Shown: piece after piece, positions 56,807 through 64,000 of the stretch
Layout of the letters: each line of letters opens with the position of its first letter
Numbering within the stretch: position 1 is the first letter of the stretch
Assembly: GCA_021234155.1 (NCBI GenBank)
Contig: JAJEKV010000031.1
Location: 15,247,748-15,311,747, forward strand
Origin: Isoetes taiwanensis
Lineage: Eukaryota; Streptophyta; Lycopodiopsida; Isoetales; Isoetaceae
Reading direction: 5' to 3'
Length of the DNA stretch: 64,000 bases
Program-made: the position numbers and the translations under genes
The notes under the pieces: model-generated
Told to the model about the DNA's origin: nothing
The model's database searches: none
The model's input: only the letters and a program-made list of their open reading frames with translations

Positions 56807-57385
56807 TCATTCGTTATCAGCAGCTAGCCAGTGGAGGTGTGGGAACGCTTCCTCTGGATCAAACATGCAATTAGTTACATCCAGCAAAAAAGAAAAATCG
56901 TGAAGCAAGAGGCGCAGATGGCTAACCTTGACGCTGGTCCAGTTAGTTCGACCGGTTGATGGGTCCTTGCAGCAGGCAACGGGAAACACGAAGTCGTCAT
57001 CTTCTGCTTCATCGAACTCAAACGCGTCCTTGCAAGCCTTCGATGGACCTGGACATCCGCATGCAGTAGGCTTACCAGTTGAATGAAGAAATGCAAACAA
57101 ATTCCTGGCCCATTCACTGTCACATTCTTCGTGACCAGGAATTCTGGAACCCCTAGATACTTTAACTCGAATTTTCGAGCCATTGGACTTCCTCAAAGGC
57201 ACCCTCACGCAATCGCAGCCCTCTTGCCTCGGTATGGCGACGGAAACTGGCGGCACCTCTTGCAGCGACCGACTTCGAAGACGATCCTGCAGGCTCTCGA
57301 GCCTGCAGTTGTGGAAATTATCCAAGAAACGAAGGTCAATCATGAGAAACCCGTTCTCTATAACAATTGGGGGGCAGTCCGCCAT
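56807..57385 (-). CDS. Cargo protein, MADCPP family, intact copy (192 aa)
   Basis: Open from ATG 57,385 to a stop at 56,807. The N-terminus MADCPPIVIENGFLMIDLRF is followed by RLRSRSLQEVPPVSVAIPRQ and EGCDCVRVPLRKSNGSKIRV. The conserved RIPGHEECDSEWARNLFAFL comes next, then a Cys-containing acidic segment (CGCPGPSKACKDAFEFDEAE) and FVFPVACCKDPSTGRTNWTS. At 56,927 (GTCAAG|GTTAGCC) a donor lies exactly where the plus-strand paralogue also splices, so the last 39 codons may be intron read-through. No known domain recognised. Three copies inside one transposon make it element cargo, perhaps a DNA-binding accessory; that is inference. Confidence 0.6.
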   Translation of the reverse strand: MADCPPIVIENGFLMIDLRFLDNFHNCRLESLQDRLRSRSLQEVPPVSVAIPRQEGCDCVRVPLRKSNGSKIRVKVSRGSRIPGHEECDSEWARNLFAFLHSTGKPTACGCPGPSKACKDAFEFDEAEDDDFVFPVACCKDPSTGRTNWTSVKVSHLRLLLHDFSFLLDVTNCMFDPEEAFPHLHWLAADNE

Positions 57386-57609
57386 TCCTAGAAGCCGGCA
57401 ACTGATGTTAGAGCAGGCGAAGAGCAGACAAAGAAATTCCTTACCGAACCACGCGAAAGAAGCAGAAATTCCTTACCGAACCACACGAAACCACAGGAAC
57501 TATCGCAAAGATATGGCGCCTAACAATCGGATCGAAGCGCCGGAGCTGCAGCTAAGCACCAAAACCAGAACATATGATTGAATTGAAGCGCCGTGACTTG
57601 TTCGCTTCG

Positions 57610-58115
57610 GCTTCTAATGAAATCTCACCGACGGAATCACCGACTAGGGCTAAATTACGTCGCCGCTAGGGGCCAACGTGGCACCGCAGTGGCATTCGTC
57701 GACGCCGCCACACCGGTTTGGCACGAATCATAGCAGTTGAAGGCCCGGGTCTGCTACTCTGAAATTCGCCCACGAATCACCGAATCGATTGACTAAATTA
57801 CCGCTGCCTGAGCTAACGTGGCACCCTGGCATTCGTCAACGTCGCGTCAGTAGTGAGGGCAATAGATGGCGGCGGCTTGGCAGTTATTACGTACGTCGCG
57901 CAATGATGGCTGGAACCACGGACTTGTGATTCCACGGAAAAGAATAACGGCAGTGTGATTCCACGGAATTGAATAACGTACGAGTGATTCCACGGAATGG
58001 AATCACCAAAGTGTGATTCCACGGACTGGAATCACCGTGGTGGTGTGATTCCACGGAATTGAATCACCGTGGCGTGATTCCACGGAATGGAATCACCGCG
58101 GTGTGATTCCAGGGC
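57610..58115. repeat. Internal hairpin array, duplication unit 2
   Basis: Counterpart of 54,370-54,880, with the same GTGATTCCACGGAATGGAAT units (57,925-58,110). The promoter-proximal part differs from unit 1 by clustered short indels. Confidence 0.85.
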
Positions 58116-58279
58116 GCGGAATTCGACCTAGATTCAAATTCAAAAAAGTTCCCGCTCCAAAATCTTTCGAATTCAAATTCAAAAAACTTCATCAGTTCAT
58201 GTACAATGGTATGGATTCCTGTGGAAATAAAACCAGCAAAGCTGGGAATTGTTGTTCTCTGTTCAATAGCAAGGTTGAA

Positions 58280-60677
58280 ATCATGGGCCATTTTTCCTCA
58301 GACGGCCCTCCTCGGTCCAATCTCCCTGGGGTAGATGAAATGTGCTTTTCCTTTGCTGGACGCAGTCAAATAACTTCTGCAGCATGACAGCAAATGTCGA
58401 CCTTGTCATGTCGATTTCCCTCCGCCCAAACCATTTGGATGTGTCAATGACCTGCAAGCGGGCGGTTTAGAATGAAACATCACAAAATTAAGTAAAAATT
58501 GCATACATAACACTCACAGAATGATCTTTCGAGTTGCAAATGTCCAGCAAGAACCTCTTCACAAAACAAATTGTGTATATCCCACAATCCTAGGAGTTCT
58601 CCTGCTGGGGCACATTCAAGGGGACACAGGGGGCATTGTGCAGGCTCGAGGATTCAAAATTCCATCTCTTCATAATGTCTGCTATGAAACTGAGCGCAAA
58701 CATAGCAATCAGGGAAGGCCAATTCGATAGGAAAGCTGTAAAATTCATCTTACATGGTCGCGAAAGATCTTAAGTTGGAGTGCATGGGCGCCATTGAATC
58801 TAGATGCAGCACCACTGGGCACGGGGTTTGAAGCCTCCGGCTTGCCTCTTCGTTGGATACCAATATAAACAAGCTCCAGTGGTTGCTGCAAAACAAGTTT
58901 ATGAAATCGAATTGCCTACCTCTTAACTCGAAATCGAATTGTATACCTGCTCATAACTGGGAAGTAGTAGAAACCGACATTTTGCATCCGCCAATTCTGC
59001 CCGCTAAAAGGTTTGGGTGGGATTAGATTACTGAAAATTTCATAGGCACCTGACTGACCCTCCAAAGAGTTTTGCAAGAAGAGGCCGAAGGCCGCGGGAT
59101 GGATGAAAACATGCCGCACCTCTTATTACGGGGATGGCATGAATTAAGGCTCTGTGAAGGGCATTCTACAGTCAGTGAATGATATTGTCAAACGAAACGA
59201 AAAATCAGCTTTGAACTTACAGAAGATAGGCACCAACGCATTCCTCGTTGATTCTGCAGTCCACATCGTCTTCTACACCGGGCACTGTCATGAAAACCTG
59301 GGCAAAATTGGCATAGATCCGAAATTCAGATGCTTTGCCGATTTTTTCCCTACTCAATTCTTTGTCTTCAGATTGTTAGTGGATACTTGAATGTAAAATT
59401 ACGGTCCAATTCACGGAAACAAGGCTGTTTGGTAAGCAAAAACGAGAATAAAAAAATGTGGCCTCCGGTCCTATGCATCATGGGAATATCAATAATTGTC
59501 CCCTCCTCTTCCCGACGGCGTAGAGGGGCTCTGGAAGACCTTTGTTTGAATAGCATCGCTGCAGACCACGAATGTAGCCGGGCGCCTCAAAAACAATGTG
59601 ATTAGGAGCTATGCAATCTTCGCTTTTATTTGCACCCCTTTTTCCCGGTGTTTTCGGAAGCTTCTTGACCGGGACCGGAAGCTTGCATGCTTTTTGGGAG
59701 GGGGATGGAAATTCCCCCTCGCTTTGTCGACTTCCACAATCGAAATCATCTCTATGCGACTGTTCACGCTTTTCACCGCCAAAGACATGTCGGCCCTCAA
59801 CTCTTCAACAAGAACATTGAACCTTCTAGCAATGTTATTTCTTATTATTGCTGCCCTCTTCGATCCTCCAAACTCTCCTCCACCATCCGCCTTATCTCCA
59901 CTGCTGAAAAGTCCCAAAGCGACCTTGTTTGCCGGTTTGAGAATCCCATGCTCTATTTGCTCCTCTGCCATGGCTTCGGCCCTGCGCCTGGCCCTTGCCA
60001 AAATCCGTCTCAGATTGTGTTGCCACAGGTAATCCTCATCTACACTCCGCTGCAGCTGCACCAATTGAAAATCCCTCTTCTTCTTGGCTAACTCAGGGGC
60101 ATTGGGTTTCCTTCCCCGAATTGCTACTGGCAGCTTGTAATCCCCGTTCATGTTGTGCTTGGCTAACCTGTGGATTTCCAAATCCCACTTCTTGGAGTAA
60201 CTTCGATCACAGTTGTCGAATTGGCAGTACCACCGACCATCACCCGCATCGAATTTCCAGTTGGGAATTTCTGCCATGTTTCCGGGATTCTCCCAGGGAG
60301 CGTTTTCCACGGCATCGCTGCATAAATCCTGTTCGCACTCTATGCTGGCCTCTGCATCTTTGAAATCAACATCCTCTTGAGGCACTGGAACAGACATTTC
60401 GCGGGCATCTGCAACCCCCCAAATATTTGGGAAAAGACGAGAAGCTTGAGCAATGACCTTAGCACGAACAGAATCCGGAGAACCGGCTATGCTCCACACC
60501 GCGCTGCCGCACCGTCCTAAAACCCTCAACTGCAAAAGCCTTAGCGGGAGGGGAGTCCACCTCCGATTCAAGAGCCTCTTCTTGCAAGGGATTGTTCACA
60601 GGGAACACAAAAGCCGAATTTGCATCGGATTCAACCTGGAAGTTCTCGCCCTGCGAGGTTTCAAGACTCTGCGCCAT
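58280..60677 (-). pseudogene. C2H2 zinc-finger cargo gene with downstream exons
   Basis: Start at ATG 60,677 (MAQSLETSQGENFQVESD). One frame slip occurs between 60,571 and 60,459. The frame is then open to 59,609 with SVRAKVIAQASRLFPNIWGV and an acidic part. A C2H2 finger follows, WYCQFDNCDRSYSKKW then DLEIHRLAKH (C-x4-C-x12-H-x4-H, complement of about 60,155-60,230), and a basic helical region with RILARARRRAEAMAEEQIEH and KKHASFRSRSRSFRK. Downstream exon candidates: FRIYANFAQVFMTVPGVEDD to a donor GTAAGT (about 59,227), then 59,165-58,948, 58,880-58,760 and 58,740-58,515, then VIDTSKWFGRREIDMTRSTF (58,450-58,285). Likely a nuclear DNA-binding protein. Exon structure is tentative. Confidence 0.5.
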
Positions 60678-61089
60678 CTGGAAACGGATTGAAGCGACAA
60701 AAACACAAGAACAGACGCTAGCAGGAACGGGGGGCCGGAAGAACGAGCGCCAAAGATGAAGTCGCGGAGAAATCGTATGTTGGACGCCAGCGTAAAAGGG
60801 GCACCGGAAGAGCGAGCCCACCGGAACGAACCTGCGAGAAAACGAATGTTTGGAAAGAGAGAAAGGGAAATTTCGGCGCGAGACGTGTGATTCCTTCGGA
60901 TGGGCGCAGTTCATGCTAGTGCTTGACGTGGAGGACGATGATATGCGGAGCCGGCTTCAATGATGACATTGTCAGGGTACCGTGTACGGTGATAATTATG
61001 AGACGCCAGAATTCAAAATATCCCTAGGACATAATTAAAATAGCCAAAATATCCACGACAAATCGAGCGGTCAGGATGCGTCGCCCATT

Positions 61090-61690
61090 TGCAGTGATTC
61101 CGTCGAATGGAAAATCAAAAACGCGGATTCCGGCCCCCGAATCTTCATGTTGTGATTCCACCACGCTGAATATCATAAAGATGTGATTCCATCCGCGTAA
61201 TCGCATTTACGTGATTCCTTCCGTTGGAATCAGAATTTGGTGATTCTGCTGCGCAGTATCCTACCTGCCAGATTTCGGCCGAATGGGGAATCAAAAACCG
61301 TGATTCCATCCCCGTGAATCTCCATGTGGTGATTCCGCCACGCTGAATAACACGTAATGTGATTCCATCCGCGTAATCGCCATGGTGGTGATTCCTTCGA
61401 AAGGGATTCGAAATTAGTGATTCCAGGGCGTGGTATCTAAGGTCGGGATTCCTTCTAGTGGAATGTAAGAGTTGTGATTCTATCCGGCGGTTTCTACCGT
61501 GGTGATTCAGCCGGGAAGGTTTTTAACCGACGGCCGGATACACCCGTGGACCGGCAATGGGATGCATCGGGGAGCCTGCGGGCGTTATCGATTAATACGG
61601 TTATGGGTCGCCGAAGCGGACCCGTTTCCCCGGGCTCGTTATTCTGCGGCAAGGAATATCTTGCGATGGAATCACAATAACCGGGGTAAA
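61090..61690. repeat. Right subterminal hairpin array
   Basis: GTGATTCC words occur every 35-45 bases from 61,097 to 61,505, paired more loosely than on the left (GAATCTTCATGTTGTGATTC, GGAATCAGAATTTGGTGATTC and similar). The array ends in the right inverted repeat of the 15 kb element. A GC-rich non-repetitive patch (61,515-61,640) separates the two, as on the left. Confidence 0.8.
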
Positions 61691-61721
61691 AATATTTTGA
61701 TGAGCGGGGCTGTTTCCAGGA

Positions 61722-61819
61722 GGTTCTAGAATATTCTAGAACCTACATGCATGCGCGACACTTGGCATGATCTCATCCATTGGAGTGGCGCGATCCTGAT
61801 CGTTGGTCTGCATATATAA
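61722..61819 (+). promoter_or_regulatory. Heat-shock element plus TATA box of the gypsy leader
   Basis: TTCTAGAATATTCTAGAA (61,724-61,741) is a perfect four-module heat-shock element (TTCnnGAAnnTTCnnGAA), part of a 22-base perfect palindrome (61,722-61,743). A TATATAA box follows at 61,813-61,819, about 70 bases downstream, and the gag ATG is at 62,114. This is the arrangement of heat-activated LTR promoters such as Arabidopsis ONSEN. HSF binding is inferred from the motif only. Confidence 0.7.
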
Positions 61820-62113
61820 GGAGGCATCTAGATGCCTTTTTGTCGAACCATTCTGGTTCAACGCCAGTCTTGAGCCTTCTAGGCATCTGTTTCGTGTTCC
61901 TGCTTGCCTTCGGGCCATTGTACTCTTGATTCCTGTTTACATATCAGATTCTTTGCCGATCTTGGCATATTTCTTCCATATTTCTTGCATATTTTTCACG
62001 TATTTTCCTTATTTTTGCATAGTTTCATGATAGTTTGAACCGGAATCCCTTACCGGTTCTTGCCTGCTCTGATTCTAAGCATTTTTTTGCTCATATTTGG
62101 TGATTTTATATTT

Positions 62114-63010
62114 ATGGAGGAGGTTTCAATTTTATTGCAGCGGGTCCAGCAGCTTGTTCAAGTATGCCAGCAGTTGCAGTTGGACAATAAAGAGCTTAAG
62201 GAACATGTTGCTTCACATGAATCTGCCTCTAGCTCGGGATTGAGGCTATCAGAGCCTAAGATCAGCATGTCAGAGAAGTTTGACGGCACTGGTCCAAGCT
62301 CTGCGATTTTTTGAATGAAATCAGGTTTGTGATTCAGCTCCATCCTCATAGATATCCCACGGCTCAGGAACAAATTGGGCTGATTTGTTCTCTTCTCACA
62401 GGGCCAGCTCTAAGTTGGTTTGCTCCGTTATTGGAGAAAGGAGCCCCAGAGTTGCAAGATTTTGCTGCTTTCACTGCAGAGAAAGGAGCCCCAGAGTTGC
62501 AAGATTTTGCTGCTTTCACTGCAGAGCTCGAGGCATGCTTTGGAGACACCGACGTCAACGCCGCGGCAGCCACAAAAACTTTGCAATCTAAGGCAAGGCT
62601 CCCCCGGCTTGATATATGCATCGAATTTCGTCAAATTGCGGTAGATCGCCGGGATAATGTTGCGCCGAGATTGTTGAGAGGATGTGAAAGATATGATGTT
62701 GTCTATGGAGGACCCTCGGACTTTGGAAGAAGCCATCGATTTGCGGTTCGATGTGATAATCGGCTCTTGAGCGTAGGCAAGAGAGACGTGATGATCTTCC
62801 TATATCTGATCCACACAAGCGCTGTAAGCTCACGCCTTCCCCATCCCATCCAGTAAAATCTAGCGGTGTTGGACATGAGCTTATGCAGATTGCTCGGGCA
62901 GTTCGAGGACCTTCATCTGCCGCCGAGAAGCAGCGTCGGAGAGAGATTAATCTTTGCCTCTACTATGGAGGAGCTGGCCATATTGCTCGTGGATGCCCTG
63001 TGAAGCATCC
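62114..63010 (+). pseudogene. Ty3/gypsy gag with frameshifts and a mutated zinc knuckle
   Basis: ATG 62,114 gives a coiled-coil-like N-terminus (LLQRVQQLVQVCQQLQLDNK), then KISMSEKFDGT. A frame slip at about 62,305-62,312 leads to FLNEIRFVIQLHPHRYP, EQIGLICSLLTGPALSWFAP and LEACFGDTD, the Ty3/gypsy capsid pattern. A 45-bp (15-codon) in-frame tandem duplication stands at 62,434-62,478/62,479-62,523. More frame loss follows to a CCHC knuckle at 62,955-62,996, CLYYGGAGHIARGC, where the second Cys is Tyr. Non-functional. Confidence 0.8.
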
Positions 63011-63535
63011 AAATCAGTCAGAAAACTTCAGGGGCCGGTACGAGTAGTAGGAGTCTCTCGTCGGCTAGCCACCTTTTCTCAGACTCATTTCACACTTCTT
63101 GACATGTTTATTCCATCAGATAAGGTCAGCAAGGCATTCTTCATCCCTATATTATTGAAATCAGAGGTTGGAATATTGGAAGCATTGGCGCAACTTGTTT
63201 GCTTTATGGATAATGTGTTCGCCAGTAAGCACGCAATCCATAGAAGCAAGGTTGAGCAACCCGGTTCTGTCGAAGTGATTGATGGACGGGAGATCTCCTC
63301 GGGTGCAGTCATAGAATGTACTGTGCCTCTTCAGGTTTTGTTCAAGGGAGTTTCTTGTAATATTTCCTTCAATCTCATCGCTAGTCCACATGCGCCAATA
63401 GTCGTTTTTTATTTTAACACTCAGTCCCTTCGATCTAGTGGAGGTTACAATTTTTTATTCTATCCTATCCCTTCCCCTGTATTTCGTGTCTTAATCCTAG
63501 TATACTTTCGCACTTCATGCATTTGGAGCACTTGA
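63011..63535 (+). pseudogene. Ty3/gypsy protease region remnant
   Basis: After the knuckle, FFIPILLKSEVGILEALAQL then VCFMDNVFASKHAIHRSKVE is recognisable as the protease start. The expected Asp-Ser/Thr-Gly triplet is missing between EAL and CFMD (reads AQLV). VEVIDGREISSGAVIECTVP and SCNISFNLIASPHAPIVV match later strands of this family. The frame ends at 63,535 and no RT follows. Confidence 0.65.
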
Positions 63536-63808
63536 TTTTTTATTCTGTTAATCGGATTAGAACAAAGTATAAAGGTCTTATCTGCACGTTTCCATCCATT
63601 GCAAGGAAAATTTCAGCTTGTTTTCTAAGTCTCATCTGATCATCTGGCCGCTTTGGAGCACACAGATCGCAACAAGTTCGGTTCTTGATTTTTGTTTTTA
63701 TAAATCAGGTACGCTGGGGTTTGAATCTGGCATTTTTCCCCAATTGTATGCCTTCTTTTTCTGAAGCTTCTATCTCTATCTTTGAATCGCAGAAAAATCT
63801 AGCAGAAA
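63536..63808 (+). promoter_or_regulatory. Possible promoter/5' UTR of the edge gene
   Basis: Non-coding. AGTATAAAGG at about 63,567-63,576 is TATA-like and lies about 235 bases before the ATG at 63,809. A pyrimidine-rich stretch follows, with an ATCGCAG that could be a leader-intron acceptor. Nothing else is seen. Confidence 0.3.
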
Positions 63809-63898
63809 ATGTCGCCATTGAAGCCGTTTGTAGGGGTAGCCACTGTTGCAGCGGTTGCTGCGCTTTCTTACAAATCGCATTTGCATTTGCATCCTCAG
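63809..63898 (+). CDS. Possible first exon (30 aa) of a gene leaving the window
   Basis: ATG 63,809 (context AAAATGTC) opens MSPLKPFVGVATVAAVAALS followed by a His-rich end (YKSHLHLHPQ). It stops being coding at a good donor, CAG|GTTTGAAT (63,898). The hydrophobic Ala/Val stretch would suit a signal anchor or organelle-targeting start. The next exon is beyond 64,000. No family can be assigned from 30 residues. Confidence 0.4.
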
Positions 63899-64000
63899 GT
63901 TTGAATACTACTCTGTGTTTTACATGATTTCGCACATTTGTGCCAATGTCTTTTGCAATTTAATCAGATTCTTGCTTTCATAAGAATCATTTATCCCCAA

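Larger units (their letters stand above)
56032..59265. repeat. 3.24 kb tandem duplication, unit 2
   Basis: Second unit, joined directly to unit 1 at the ATTCTGCAGTCCA|TATAAATAC junction. To its right the sequence continues uninterrupted into the upstream exons of the reverse-strand zinc-finger gene. Unit 2 therefore holds the original gene context and unit 1 the duplicate 3' half. Confidence 0.88.
46677..61698 (+). mobile_element. 15.0 kb MULE-type transposon with hairpin arrays and cargo genes
   Basis: The termini are inverted repeats of about 60 bp with four mismatches. Left, 46,677-46,737, begins AAAATATTTTTACCCC and continues to CCTTGCCGCAGAAT. Right, 61,698 back to 61,639, is the inverse. 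Between them lie a D-D-E/SWIM transposase (47.6-50.3 kb), a minisatellite, cargo genes on both strands and five arrays of GTGATTCC..GGAATCAC hairpins, at both ends and internally. Everything inside shares the hairpin motif, which supports one unit. No clear 8-11 bp target duplication was seen (flanks ATGCGGGAAC and GATGAGCGGG are only vaguely alike). Transposase gene lesions suggest it is no longer autonomous, or that the sequence has errors. Confidence 0.8.
61699..63535 (+). mobile_element. Ty3/gypsy gag-protease remnant with leader/LTR region
   Basis: A TATA-driven leader (61,711-62,110), then gag and part of protease, ending without reverse transcriptase. The left border directly abuts the 15 kb transposon, which may have inserted into this element's LTR. 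No second LTR, primer-binding site or polypurine tract was found in the window, so LTR limits are not set. Confidence 0.65.

Noticed and set aside
61736-62030. Small frames in the gypsy leader
   Set aside because: They overlap the TATA box and leader, with no family features.

Overview
This is a nuclear segment of a large, transposon-rich land-plant genome. The signs are GT-AG introns, PLS-type pentatricopeptide repeat (PPR) sequence, chromovirus-type Ty3/gypsy remnants, plant L1-type LINEs with a DUF4283-like ORF1, a secreted glycine-rich protein and a MULE-type transposase with a SWIM finger. The long, decayed, nested repeats would suit a fern or another seed-free vascular plant, but that placement is impression only. 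Intact host genes are scarce: one small glycine-rich protein gene, a possible first exon at the right edge, and decayed PPR copies.

Layout. 1-2.4 kb: reverse-strand Ty3/gypsy remnant running off the left edge. 3.0-4.7 kb: tRNA-like SINE candidate and GC-rich repeats that fold into nested hairpins. 6.1-8.0 kb: dispersed repeat, PPR fragment and a two-unit TIR element (copy 1). 11.2-13.5 kb: a 2.3 kb element with 48-bp terminal inverted repeats encoding an HUH-endonuclease (Rep-like) protein and a second small protein. This is the strongest candidate for an undescribed system. 13.5-18.5 kb: two MITEs and relics. 19.1-20.8 kb: PPR pseudogene with two frameshifts. 23.4-28.5 kb: chromovirus pol remnants. 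29.9-30.4 kb: LINE 3' end. 30.4-34.9 kb: possible TIR element holding the glycine-rich protein gene and copy 2 of the two-unit element, inverted. 35.9-41.2 kb: a 5.3 kb LINE with a 17-bp target-site duplication. 41.8-45 kb: transposase-like zinc-finger pseudogene and an unassigned exon.

46.68-61.70 kb is one 15.0 kb transposon bounded by about 60-bp inverted repeats. It carries a D-D-E/SWIM transposase, arrays of short hairpins (GTGATTCC-loop-GGAATCAC) at both ends and inside, a 106-bp minisatellite, a small cargo protein family (three copies), a C2H2 zinc-finger gene followed by further exons, and a recent 3.24 kb tandem duplication. Differences between the duplicate copies, and several frame breaks in the transposase, fall at CAG/CTG (CCAGG/CTGG) sites. 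That suggests base-calling error at methylated CHG positions, so some 'pseudogene' calls in this block may be artefacts.

61.7-63.5 kb is a Ty3/gypsy gag-protease remnant. Its leader contains a perfect four-module heat-shock element upstream of a TATA box.
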